DNA of 64,000 nt from Novipirellula aureliae (lineage in GTDB: Bacteria; Planctomycetota; Planctomycetia; Pirellulales; Pirellulaceae): positions 589,775 to 653,774 of the forward strand of contig NZ_SJPY01000002.1 in the NCBI RefSeq assembly GCF_007860185.1, read 5' to 3'. Made by a program: the position numbers and the translations under genes. Numbering within the stretch: position 1 is the first letter of the stretch; each line of letters opens with the position of its first letter. Of the stretch, positions 11,236 to 20,223 are shown piece by piece. The notes under the pieces were generated by a model. It was not told the DNA's origin. It did not search any database and saw nothing but the letters and a program-made list of their open reading frames with translations.

Positions 11236-12087
11236 ATGACACTCAAACCCCTCTACTTACCCGGCAACATCAAACCCGCCTATCGGCTTCGCTACGGATG
11301 GACCGGCTGGACATCGTCAGGCGATTTTCCCGCCATTCCCAGCGGTGGCCTCGCGGAACTTTCCGACGCTTGGAAACGCGACGCGATGCGACTGCTTCGT
11401 CATCGTATCGACGGAAATCAAATTCAGATGTTGTTCAGCACGAAACCGAGCGTCAGCCCAGCGTTCGTTGCACAGCGTGGCAAAGGGCGTCTCGATCACT
11501 ATTTTCGCACCTCACCGATACCCGTTGTATTCTCTCGTAAAGTCGCCGTCCGATCGATCGGCGAAAATACGAACGAGCAAGTGCTTCACTACATCGCAAG
11601 GCAAGTCGAGAAGGAACCGTTCGTCGATCCTCAATTCGCTAATCGCATCGCGCCGTTTACAAAGCGTTTCGATGATGTGGATGTCAATAAGCCGATCGAA
11701 GTAAAGCGGGGACGCTATTGGTATGGATTGCATTTAGTTCTGGTCACTTCCGAGCGGTATCGGTTCAAGCAGCTTGATGCCTTCGAGCGAATCTTTCGCT
11801 GGTGTCATGCGATTGCGAGAAAGAAGGAGTACCGCTTGGGTGCCATTTCCGTGATGCCGGATCATTTACACCTTTGTTTGGTAGGCACGATCGAACAGAG
11901 TCCTGAAGCGATTGCATTGTCGTTTCAGAACAACTTGGCCTATGCGTTTGATCAAACGCGGATTTGGGAGCCAACGTACTATGTTGGAACGGTGGGTGCG
12001 TATGACATGGGTGCGGTGCGTAGGGTGAGGACTGATTCACTCACGGGACAAGCCCGTGGGGGTCTACACGATCCAAAGGCAACCTAG
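11236..12087 (+). CDS. REP-associated Y1 (IS200-like) transposase, planctomycete RAYT type
   Basis: 283 residues from ATG 11236; an upstream in-frame extension would only translate repeat sequence, so this start is preferred. The HUH motif is in 'VMPDHLHLCLVG' (His210 and His212), which coordinates the metal used to nick single-stranded DNA. Downstream tyrosines near residues 248-257 (in YYVGTVGAYDMGAVRR) are candidates for the covalent nucleophile. Known RAYT proteins recognise and mobilise REP hairpins, and here the gene lies between hairpin clusters. The last ~18 residues (from TDSLTGQARGG) are encoded by the flanking repeat, so the natural C-terminus probably lay just before it. Long N-terminal part of about 140 residues is typical, as far as I recall, of planctomycete members. 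Activity cannot be judged from sequence. Confidence 0.8.
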   Translation: MTLKPLYLPGNIKPAYRLRYGWTGWTSSGDFPAIPSGGLAELSDAWKRDAMRLLRHRIDGNQIQMLFSTKPSVSPAFVAQRGKGRLDHYFRTSPIPVVFSRKVAVRSIGENTNEQVLHYIARQVEKEPFVDPQFANRIAPFTKRFDDVDVNKPIEVKRGRYWYGLHLVLVTSERYRFKQLDAFERIFRWCHAIARKKEYRLGAISVMPDHLHLCLVGTIEQSPEAIALSFQNNLAYAFDQTRIWEPTYYVGTVGAYDMGAVRRVRTDSLTGQARGGLHDPKAT

Positions 12088-12129
12088 GTAGCTGGCAAAC
12101 ATTTGCTCCCACGGGACGAGCCCGTGGGG
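12030..12129. repeat. 100-bp direct repeat, downstream copy
   Basis: Second copy of 10231-10330, about 89% identical with no indels. It overlaps the 3' end of the transposase gene and carries palindromes at 12041-12060 and 12108-12128. Together with the upstream copy it flanks the array plus transposase as an unit of 1799 bp. Confidence 0.85.
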
Positions 12130-12294
12130 GGCCTCGTCCGCCGTGGGAACGAAAGATTGACAGCTAACACCCAACCAGCCCTAACCGCTCCCCACGTCCC
12201 CCACGGGACGAGCCCGTGGGGGGGCGGTTTTGGCGGCGCAGCACTGTTGGTAGCTGGCAAACATTCGCTCCCACGGGGCGAGCCCGTGGGGGGG
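12130..12294. repeat. Further inverted REP palindromes and a third partial copy of the flanking repeat
   Basis: Palindromes occur at 12200-12220 and 12270-12290. Their loop (GGGACGAGCCC or GGGGCGAGCCC) is the reverse complement of the upstream array loop, so these elements point the other way. The segment 12248-12294 repeats the last half of the 100-bp flanking repeat. A single GAACGAAAGATT-CAGCTAAC unit at about 12145-12168 is a leftover of the array type. Confidence 0.8.
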
Positions 12295-12364
12295 CGTTGT
12301 GAATTTAGAGATTGCTCGAGACGTCGAACAACTTCAATGCATACTTCTTCTTACAAATTGTGAA

Positions 12365-15300
12365 ATGATTACCATGACATTTACCTCCTCCCTCAACTCT
12401 CATCACCGGCGCTCCGTTCGCCATCTGGGTAAACGTGTACTTCGCAGCAATCACCGTCGGCGTCTCCGTCTCGAATCGCTCGAAAACCGTCGCCTACTCG
12501 CTTCGATCATCGTCAACACACTCGACGATGTTGTCCAAGCGGATTCGCAAACGAGTTTGCGCGAAGCGATCACCCAAGCCAATGCGAATCCTGATGCGGA
12601 CATCATCTCTTTCGCTTCGCAGCTTCAAGGCTCCCGGTTGGAACTTCGGGATAAAGTAAACAGCGAATTCGGAAATACCATGCTGACCATTTCTTCCGAT
12701 ATCACCATCGTTGGTCCGCTGGAAATATCTCGAGATACCGATGACGGTGACGCGAGGTTGTTTTTCGTCGAGTCGTCAGGAACATTGACGCTCGACACGC
12801 TAACCGTATCCGGTGGAGAAGCGGTCGGCGGAAAAGGTGGTGACGCGGACGGTGGAGGTGGCGGTGGTGGTGGCGGATTTGGCGGCGCGATTTTTAATGT
12901 TGGCGTACTCCACATCGTCGATTCAACCTTAACCAACAACGTCGCTCGCGGCGGAGCGGGCGGACGTAGTGGTATCGATGGACTTGGCGGCGGCGGTGCC
13001 GCTGGCGGGTCCATCCGCCGCGATGCAGCCGATTCGACCACGGACACCGGAGCAACTGGTGTCGATGGATCGGGCGGCGGAGGAAACAAGACAACCGGCG
13101 CCGGTCGTCCGATCGGTCGATTCACGGTTCAATTTGGGGACGATGGAAACGCGACAACCGCATTTGGGGCGGGTGGCGGAGGCGGTGGTTTTAGCCAAAT
13201 GACCACCTTCGCGCCCGACACGTTAGCTGGCGGCGGCAGCGGCGGTGGCGGCGGTTTTGGTGGCGGAGGTGGAGGCGTAGGAGATTCGGCGGGTGGCGAG
13301 AATGTGGTCACTCAGGATGCCGCCGACGGAGGCTTTGCTGGCGGAGAGGGACGCAGCGCCGGAGGTGGTGGCGGCGCTGGACTCGGTGGAGCCATTTTCA
13401 ATAACTTTGGGACGGTCTCGATTCGCAACAGCACTCTCTCGGCAAACTCTGCCGTCGGCGGAATGGGGGGAGAGGGAAATGCTCGGGGAACGAGTTTTCA
13501 AGGTCAGTCAGGATCCGGATTCGGAGGAGCGGTCTTCAACCGAAGCGGCAACGTCACCATCTCGCAAACGACGATTGTCGACAACCTGGCTCGCGCGGGC
13601 AATTTCGGTGACGGTGGTGAATCACAAGGAGGCGGGGTCTATCACTTGCAGGACAGCTCCGGGACGGCAAGCCTGAGCCTGACCAACACGATCGTGGCGA
13701 ATTCACAGTTCGATCGTTCGGATGTGGTCAACGACGGCGGCAGTGTTACTGGCAAGGCGAATTTAATCGAGCGACATGACGGCTTACCTGATGATGTGAT
13801 CGCCAGTTCCGATGACCCAAAATTGGGATCGCTTGAAAGCAATGGTGGGCCTACCGCAACACACGCACTGCTTGCTGACAGCCCCGCTATCGATGCAGGG
13901 TTCGATGCCCAATCGACGACGCCGGAGCACACCTATGACTTAACCAGTTCACTTGATGATGCGAACAACGGCAGTTCCCTTGTTTCTCTCGGCGGCGCGG
14001 TCACCGCCAGTGGATACCAGTTCGGACCCAATCAAGGGTTGACCCTTTCGGGCGCGAACATTGATGCGGCGACTTACAGTATCGAAATCACTTTTTCGTT
14101 GAGTGAAGTGGATTCGTACAAAAAGATTATCGACTTCAAAAATAGCGAACTCGATTCGGGTCTTTATGTCAGAGCCAATCAGCTGAACTTTTATGGTTCC
14201 TCCGGATCGGTCGCTTCCGGTGGCACAATCCAGCCGGATGTTAAGCAAACGCTTCTGTTCACTCGTGATCATGCGACAAAATTGGTCGTCGGTTATCTGA
14301 ATGGTAGTGAAGCGATTCGCTTTACCGATTCATCCGATCTTGCCGTCTTGTCGGGACCAAACAAAATAGTACGGTTCTTCGAAGATGATCGCGGGTTCAA
14401 CGAAGCATCGGCTGGAACGGCTGCCCAGATCACGCTCTACAACTCGGTGGTTGGTAGTGGTGCAACCGTGTCCGCCTTCGACCAACGTGGCGAATCGTTT
14501 GCTCGGATCGTCAACAATGTCATCGATATCGGTGCCTTTGAATCCCAAATCGAAGTCGAAAACACCGCTCCGAATGTTTCCTTTCTGGGCGACCTGCGCG
14601 TTCCCATCAATACGCCCACGAAGCCGATCGCATTTACTCTGTTTGACGAGCAATCGTCCGCGGACAAGCTCACCCTTAACGTCGTTTCTTCCAACGAAAC
14701 GTTGGTCCCCAGTTCCGCCATCACGCTCGCGGGCGTTGCCGGTAACCGCACCCTGATCGTGAATCCGGCCGAGGCTGAATCGGGAACCAGTACGATCACT
14801 GTCACGGTGACCGATCCAGGCGGGTTGACCGATCAATCGCAGTTTGTGATCACGGTTGATCCATCGAACTTGAGTATCAACTTTATCTATCTCGATAGCG
14901 GCACCGGGTTTGACGATCCTGTGTTGGGCCAGGCAAGACGCGATGCACTCGAGCGTGCAGGCAGGACATTCACAAGCTGGTTTGACCACAGTGGCGTAAT
15001 CGACATTGAAGTCGATCCGTTCACTCCAAATGAAAACACCACCGTCCTGGCGAGTGCTGGCGGCTATTATCCGAGCACAAGTAACCCCGGCTTTGGCAAC
15101 CCATCGCCACTCGAGGTTGAATTGCTTACCGGCGTGAACAACTCGCGTGCGGTTGCCTCAATGGGTGTTAACTTTAGCAACCGCAATAATTTCGCGTTTG
15201 GCGATTCGATCAATAGCAACCAACAAGACTTCCACGCGACGATGCTGCATGAGCTAACGCACGCTTTCGGCTTCTTTGGCAATATTCGCTCCGATGGAAA

Positions 15301-17605
15301 ATCGGACTTGCGCGGGCGAGACAATGTTTGGGGACCGTACGACCAATTTGTCGCCGACAGTAGCGGCGTAGCGATCATTGATCCGGTCACATTCCTGGTG
15401 GACAAACCTCGCTGGGACGCGGCAAAGTCCAACTCGCTAACCTTTATCGGTCCCCATGCGATGGCAGCCAATGGCGGATCGCCCGTGCCATTGTATTCCC
15501 CTTCCGTTTTCAATATCAGCGACAGTGTTTCGCATCTCGATGACGATGCGGCCGGAATCAGTAGCCGGACTCATATGATGACATCGATTGCCTTCAAGGG
15601 ATTAAGCGCGCGTGAATTTCATCCGATCGAGCGTGGCATCATGTTGGACCTGGGTTATAAGTTGACCGGCATCGCTGACGATTCGCCTACGCTTTCGCAA
15701 GTGGACGCGCAAAGCATCGCGGTCAATACGGCGACGTCGTCGATTCCGCTAACCGTCTTCGATGCGCAAACCGATGTCGATGATTTGACGATCACTGCGA
15801 CGTCTTCCAATACCGCACTGGTTCCGAACTCCGCTGCCAACCTCACCCTCTCGGGCACCGGTATCGGTCGCGCGATCACCGTCACTCCCCTGCCAAATCA
15901 ATCCGGAAAAGCCACGATCACGATGACCGTGACCGATGGCGATGGACTGACTGACACACAAGTCTTCGAACTCAATGTCGCTGGTGTCACGGGTGGTCTC
16001 GATCTCGATTTCGGCGATGCCCCCACAGCCGCCCAGACAGGCTTGGCCGCAGATTACCCTGTCACGATTGCCCAAGATGGTGCCCGCCATGAAATCAGCG
16101 ACTTGTTTCTAGGCTCGCTAATCGACGCCGAAACGGACGGCATCCCTGACGCTCAAGCCGGACAAGGCGACATCGGTGGCGATGACAACGACAATACCGC
16201 CGACGAGGACGGTGTGTTTGTGCTGGCCAATATCTTCACGACATCGGATACCGTGATCACATCCAGCTTTGAAGTGATCGCGTCGGCCGCAGGGAAAGTG
16301 GATGCTTGGATCGATTTTGACCAAGACGGAATTTGGCAAGAGAGCGAACACATTCTCGATAGCGTTGATGTGGTCGCCGGGAGCAATGTGGTCAGTTATC
16401 AAATTCCCGCCGGTGCAACAGCGGGTAGCACGGGGGCGAGATTTCGCCTTAGCACCGTTGGCAATCTGCTGCCGACCGGCAAAGCCGACAACGGCGAAGT
16501 CGAAGATTACATGGCGTTAGTCGAAACCGCAAACGCCAGCATCTTAGAGCTAACATCCGTCTCTTCGGCAGCGATGACCATTGAATCGATCGGCGGTGAA
16601 GTGATCGCTCGCCAGGACCAAACGTTTCTGTTTCGCGGGCCGCTATCCGCGGTTGGATACCTAGACTATCTAGGCGGTGACGATGACGGCACGTTGATCC
16701 TGACCGCGTCGCCCAGCGTCTTTACAAACGGAATCTTCTTAAACGCAGACGCGGGCAACGACACGTTAGTTTTGTCGGGAACAAGCCCCATCCTGGATGT
16801 GGCCAGCTTGCCAGCCAACTCAATCGTGGGATTCGAAATCATCGATCTGTTGGCCGCGGCCTCTGGTAAGCTCATCCTTCAAGAAAGCGATGTCACGGGA
16901 ATCCCCGATGCAGGTAAGACACTGCGGGTCCAGATGGACCGAAGTGATATGCTCGAGCTATCAGTTGACACCACCAACAACCGCGACAACCGGTATGCGG
17001 TCACGGGCACTCGAGTCATTGATGGCAAATTGGCCGTCCAAGTCAAATCCGACTCCGCCAGCTTAGAGATATCAGGACTCAACTGGACCAACCCGCTGAA
17101 CCGTTTCGATGTGAACAATTCTGGTAACGTCTCCGCAGCGGATGCGTTGGCGATTATCAACGCGCTGAGCGACCCCGTGTTTTCGGGGGCGGACGGGACG
17201 TTGATCGATCCCGCCAGTGTAGTCGATTTCTCGATTTCGAAATTTCTGGATCCAACGGGAGAAGGCAAGCTAACGGCGAATGACGCATTGGTAATCATCA
17301 ACTTCCTCAGCGAAGTATCCTCCCCGCCCCCAGCCGCCGAGCAGATCGTGACGACACTTGCACAAGACATTGTCCTCGCAAACCACCGATCAGAGACGAA
17401 GTCTACACCCGAGCAGCCGACGCCAGTCGATGAAGCCCCTCAAACAGTATTCACCCATGCTGCTGATGATGAAGTCTTGGCCAGATTCAATCCTCGAGCA
17501 ATTCATTCCTACGTCCGTGAAGTCGAACTTGCACAAGCCGACGAAGATGAGTTCGATTTAGAATCGACCATCGCAATGCTCTCTACCGAGCGACGTTCAA
17601 CGTAG
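12365..17605 (+). CDS. Giant secreted multidomain protein: LEPR-XLL signal, beta-helix, HExxH domain, GEVED, dockerin repeats
   Basis: About 1746 residues from ATG 12365 (ATG 12374 is possible; upstream GTG 12299 sits next to the repeat and is unlikely). Residues 36-46 read LESLENRRLLA after an Arg/His-rich stretch, the planctomycete LEPR-XLL export signal. Then come right-handed beta-helix-like strands with Gly-rich loops (about 60-500), a LamG-like segment, two Ig/cadherin-like domains (nt ~14560-14860 and ~15680-15980) flanking a region with HELTHAFGFFG (His962), a GEVEDY motif (nt ~16494), and two dockerin-type calcium-binding repeats (nt ~17107-17310). The HExxH suggests a zinc metallopeptidase, but the metzincin third histidine position is Gly. 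The acidic C-terminal tail resembles that of the other giant protein. Confidence 0.8.
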   Translation: MITMTFTSSLNSHHRRSVRHLGKRVLRSNHRRRLRLESLENRRLLASIIVNTLDDVVQADSQTSLREAITQANANPDADIISFASQLQGSRLELRDKVNSEFGNTMLTISSDITIVGPLEISRDTDDGDARLFFVESSGTLTLDTLTVSGGEAVGGKGGDADGGGGGGGGGFGGAIFNVGVLHIVDSTLTNNVARGGAGGRSGIDGLGGGGAAGGSIRRDAADSTTDTGATGVDGSGGGGNKTTGAGRPIGRFTVQFGDDGNATTAFGAGGGGGGFSQMTTFAPDTLAGGGSGGGGGFGGGGGGVGDSAGGENVVTQDAADGGFAGGEGRSAGGGGGAGLGGAIFNNFGTVSIRNSTLSANSAVGGMGGEGNARGTSFQGQSGSGFGGAVFNRSGNVTISQTTIVDNLARAGNFGDGGESQGGGVYHLQDSSGTASLSLTNTIVANSQFDRSDVVNDGGSVTGKANLIERHDGLPDDVIASSDDPKLGSLESNGGPTATHALLADSPAIDAGFDAQSTTPEHTYDLTSSLDDANNGSSLVSLGGAVTASGYQFGPNQGLTLSGANIDAATYSIEITFSLSEVDSYKKIIDFKNSELDSGLYVRANQLNFYGSSGSVASGGTIQPDVKQTLLFTRDHATKLVVGYLNGSEAIRFTDSSDLAVLSGPNKIVRFFEDDRGFNEASAGTAAQITLYNSVVGSGATVSAFDQRGESFARIVNNVIDIGAFESQIEVENTAPNVSFLGDLRVPINTPTKPIAFTLFDEQSSADKLTLNVVSSNETLVPSSAITLAGVAGNRTLIVNPAEAESGTSTITVTVTDPGGLTDQSQFVITVDPSNLSINFIYLDSGTGFDDPVLGQARRDALERAGRTFTSWFDHSGVIDIEVDPFTPNENTTVLASAGGYYPSTSNPGFGNPSPLEVELLTGVNNSRAVASMGVNFSNRNNFAFGDSINSNQQDFHATMLHELTHAFGFFGNIRSDGKSDLRGRDNVWGPYDQFVADSSGVAIIDPVTFLVDKPRWDAAKSNSLTFIGPHAMAANGGSPVPLYSPSVFNISDSVSHLDDDAAGISSRTHMMTSIAFKGLSAREFHPIERGIMLDLGYKLTGIADDSPTLSQVDAQSIAVNTATSSIPLTVFDAQTDVDDLTITATSSNTALVPNSAANLTLSGTGIGRAITVTPLPNQSGKATITMTVTDGDGLTDTQVFELNVAGVTGGLDLDFGDAPTAAQTGLAADYPVTIAQDGARHEISDLFLGSLIDAETDGIPDAQAGQGDIGGDDNDNTADEDGVFVLANIFTTSDTVITSSFEVIASAAGKVDAWIDFDQDGIWQESEHILDSVDVVAGSNVVSYQIPAGATAGSTGARFRLSTVGNLLPTGKADNGEVEDYMALVETANASILELTSVSSAAMTIESIGGEVIARQDQTFLFRGPLSAVGYLDYLGGDDDGTLILTASPSVFTNGIFLNADAGNDTLVLSGTSPILDVASLPANSIVGFEIIDLLAAASGKLILQESDVTGIPDAGKTLRVQMDRSDMLELSVDTTNNRDNRYAVTGTRVIDGKLAVQVKSDSASLEISGLNWTNPLNRFDVNNSGNVSAADALAIINALSDPVFSGADGTLIDPASVVDFSISKFLDPTGEGKLTANDALVIINFLSEVSSPPPAAEQIVTTLAQDIVLANHRSETKSTPEQPTPVDEAPQTVFTHAADDEVLARFNPRAIHSYVREVELAQADEDEFDLESTIAMLSTERRST

Positions 17606-17657
17606 CAAGATCGTCTTGAGGCTTTCGTCCCGAGCTACCGATGGCGGCGGAGCCCGT

Positions 17658-19502
17658 CTATTCCGCAGCCGCTTCTTTGTGTTCCATCAAGCGTTCGTTG
17701 TAGGCAGAGATAACCTCTTTTCGGCGAACCATTCCAAGTAGTTGTTTTTTGTTGTTCGGATCCATCACGGGCAATTCTTCGACATTCATCGAAGTGAACC
17801 GTTTCAGCGTCGTATTCAAGTCATCGGCAGGACTGACCGAAACAAAATCGGTGACCATGATATCTCGTGCGACCGCCAATTCCCACAACGCATCATCATA
17901 CAAATAAGACCGCACGTCGTTGTCGGTAAAAATCCCGACCATCGCACCTCGGTCGTCGACGACTGGAAAGTAATGTTGGTGGTCTCGAGCGAGGCGATGC
18001 ACGATATCATCGAGCTTTGTGCCTTCGGAAATCAGCTTAATTTTGCGTTCCGGTCGAAAGACATCTTTCACAAGAAGTCCCTCGAGAACGTCGATAATGA
18101 AGTCGCCCCGATGCGCCTTGGAATCCATTCGCGTTGGCACTTGCTTGCGGTACAGCGTCCAATTTTGGCTCGTTACAAAGGTAAGAGTTACGACCAACAT
18201 CGTTGGAACGAGTAGACCGTAATCGCCTGTCATTGCGCGAACCATGATAATGGTTGACACGGGTGCCCGCGCGACTCCGGCAAAAAAGCCAGCCATTCCC
18301 ACGACAGCGAATGCCTCGGGTTCGGTAACCACCGATGGCCAAATCTGTTCAAACCCCAATCCAACCGCTGCGCCCACACATCCGCCGATCACCATCGAAG
18401 GACCGAAAACGCCTCCCGAACCGCCGGAACTAATCGTCAGGGAAGTGGTCAATATTTTACAAAACGCAATCGCTAGTAGCAGCGGGATGCCTATCTGTGA
18501 CGCTTCGGTAAGCGCGACTTGTAAAGTACCATAGCCGGTGCCAAGTGTAGCGAGTACCCGAACGTCGCCACCAAAAACTTCTAGGAGTGCCAAGGCGATT
18601 AAGCCGGCCAATCCAGCACCGATCGCAGGTTTGATGTGCGGGATGATTGGGATTTTCTTGAAAACATTATGAGTTCCATAAAACGTCTTCACGTAAACGA
18701 GCCCCACCAACGTCAAAACGATCGCCAAAAAGGTGTAGGGGATCAACTCGACCGGCGAGTTGAAGGGGTGTTCAAGTGTGTCACCGAAAAGCGGCATGAA
18801 GCGAGTTTCCACGGGCAACGACTGCGTGAAAACGCTATAGGCAACAATCGAAGCGGTCGCCGCCGGAACGATGACATCCGCTTCCATATCGGCATCGCTG
18901 TAAAGGATTTCGCCAGCAAAAACGGCGCCTGCTAGAGGAGCACGGAAGATCGCTCCCACACCCGCCCCCATACCAGCGGCCAAACAGATGCGGCGATCAC
19001 GGTGCGACAACTGAAGCTTCGTCGCCAACCAGGAACCAAAACCAGCCCCGATTTGGGCGATCGGTCCCTCGCGTCCACCACTACCGCCTGTGCCCAAAGT
19101 GATCGCAGATGCGATCGTCTTCACGAACGGAATTCGACCTCGGATACCACCACGTTTGTTGTGGAATGCATCGATCGCGGCATCGGTCCCGTGACCTTCC
19201 GCCTCAGGAGCAAACGTGTAGATAAGCAAGCCGCAAACCAAACCACCGAGAACCATGATCAAGACGATCATCCAAGGAGCCAGTGGCCCCTCGGGATGTG
19301 CGAAAAGGGCATGTTCACCCGCTGCCTCAGGGGGCGTGTAGCCCGCATATTGGGCCAACGTCATATGGACGACCAATTGCCCGAGAGCCTGGAAAGCGAT
19401 CGCCCCAAGACCAGCGACCACTCCAACAAGTGACGACAAAACAATCCATTTGCCGGAGGCGCGAAGGTCAAAGGACGCCAAAAACGTACGAAGTGTGTTC
19501 AC
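17658..19502 (-). CDS. ClC-family chloride channel/antiporter with C-terminal CBS pair
   Basis: 614 residues with about ten hydrophobic segments followed by two CBS domains (roughly residues 480-605), which usually bind adenine nucleotides and regulate transport. The ClC motif GREGP is present in GSGGREGPIAQ (the Glu is the gating residue of the family) and GxFxP is present as GVFGP. The first classical motif, GSGIP, is replaced by GHGTD, so the chloride-coordinating serine of canonical members is not recognisable. Function: anion channel or chloride/proton exchange in the inner membrane. Convergent with the dockerin gene, 52 bp apart, and divergent from the tmRNA gene. Confidence 0.9.
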   Translation of the reverse strand: MNTLRTFLASFDLRASGKWIVLSSLVGVVAGLGAIAFQALGQLVVHMTLAQYAGYTPPEAAGEHALFAHPEGPLAPWMIVLIMVLGGLVCGLLIYTFAPEAEGHGTDAAIDAFHNKRGGIRGRIPFVKTIASAITLGTGGSGGREGPIAQIGAGFGSWLATKLQLSHRDRRICLAAGMGAGVGAIFRAPLAGAVFAGEILYSDADMEADVIVPAATASIVAYSVFTQSLPVETRFMPLFGDTLEHPFNSPVELIPYTFLAIVLTLVGLVYVKTFYGTHNVFKKIPIIPHIKPAIGAGLAGLIALALLEVFGGDVRVLATLGTGYGTLQVALTEASQIGIPLLLAIAFCKILTTSLTISSGGSGGVFGPSMVIGGCVGAAVGLGFEQIWPSVVTEPEAFAVVGMAGFFAGVARAPVSTIIMVRAMTGDYGLLVPTMLVVTLTFVTSQNWTLYRKQVPTRMDSKAHRGDFIIDVLEGLLVKDVFRPERKIKLISEGTKLDDIVHRLARDHQHYFPVVDDRGAMVGIFTDNDVRSYLYDDALWELAVARDIMVTDFVSVSPADDLNTTLKRFTSMNVEELPVMDPNNKKQLLGMVRRKEVISAYNERLMEHKEAAAE

Positions 19503-19752
19503 AAAACCAGAGTGAGTTAGATCGAATTAGCTGCGACGAAAGCCAAATAGAAAAAATAGGATGAAGTGACGCCGTTCACTCATGCGATGAAAATAGCGTC
19601 TCAAGAGCGAAGCGACAACTGCTTAGCGGAGCGAAGCCGACAATCGCATGAGATCTTTTCGAAGTTCGATTTACGCGACGAAGACAAAAATAGAGTTAGC
19701 CGGTTTGCCGTTCGCCCGTTAGCCGGTTAGCCGGAATCCTGACGCGATACCG
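19503..19752. other. Intergenic region with an inverted repeat and short direct repeats
   Basis: No gene seen. CTCATGCGAT (19579-19588) is perfectly inverted at 19643-19652, enclosing about 54 bp. Three copies of GTTAGCCGG begin at 19695, 19718 and 19726. Confidence 0.6.
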
Positions 19753-19781
19753 TTGTCAAATCGATCCGAGATTGCTACAAT
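19753..19781 (+). promoter_or_regulatory. Sigma-70-type promoter of ssrA
   Basis: TTGTCA (19753-19758) and TACAAT (19776-19781) are separated by exactly 17 bp; each matches the consensus in five of six positions. The predicted start near 19788 leaves a short leader before the mature tmRNA 5' end at 19805, to be removed by RNase P. Confidence 0.7.
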
Positions 19782-19804
19782 TGAGACAAGTAGATTCACC
19801 AACC

Positions 19805-20179
19805 GGGGGCGATTTGGATTCGACCGGATGACAAGAAGCAAGGCTCGCGTGTCGTGGTTGATCAGTTGGCCACGTTAAAAGCTGATCAAAAACTTTACTT
19901 GCAGACGAAAGTTTCGCAATGGCCGCCTAATAACAGGCAGCCCGGACTGATGGGGACCGCCGGAGTCGCCTGAATGTCCGTCACAATTCCGGATCGCCCG
20001 CTGTCCTACTCGAGACGCAGAGGGTTAAATTCGATTCGAGTTAGCGGAGTGCGGAACCTGTCAAACAGTGCCGCATGAAGCGAAAAGGTCTCTTCGAGAG
20101 ACCATAAATAGTTTGACTACACACGTAGACGGTCTCGTGGATGCATCGCGGGACGCGGGTTCAATTCCCGCCGCCTCCA
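19805..20179 (+). ncRNA. ssrA: tmRNA (transfer-messenger RNA)
   Basis: The 5' end GGGGGCG pairs over 7 bp with CGCCUCC at 20172-20178, followed by discriminator A at 20179; the CCA is not encoded (TCC follows), so it must be added. A T-arm (GCGGGTTCAATTCCCGC) precedes the 3' strand of the acceptor stem. The tag reading frame starts at GCA 19901 and encodes ADESFAMAA, ending in tandem stops TAA TAA at 19928-19933. The AMAA ending fits recognition of tagged proteins by ClpXP-type proteases. Function: rescue of stalled ribosomes together with SmpB. Confidence 0.95.
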
Positions 20180-20188
20180 TCCTTAAAA

Positions 20189-20223
20189 AGGCACTTGGGA
20201 TTTTCCTAAGTGCCTATTTTTTT
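20189..20223 (+). terminator. Intrinsic terminator of ssrA
   Basis: AGGCACTT (20189-20196) pairs with AAGTGCCT (20208-20215) around an 11-nt loop, followed by a seven-T run. It starts ten bases after the mature tmRNA end. Confidence 0.9.

Noticed and set aside
10303-11239. Overlapping long open frames rich in Pro, Arg and Thr/His in all three plus frames
   Set aside because: They are translations of the 71-bp palindromic repeats; the period is not a multiple of three, so the same repeat is read in different frames. No start, ribosome site or domain supports them.
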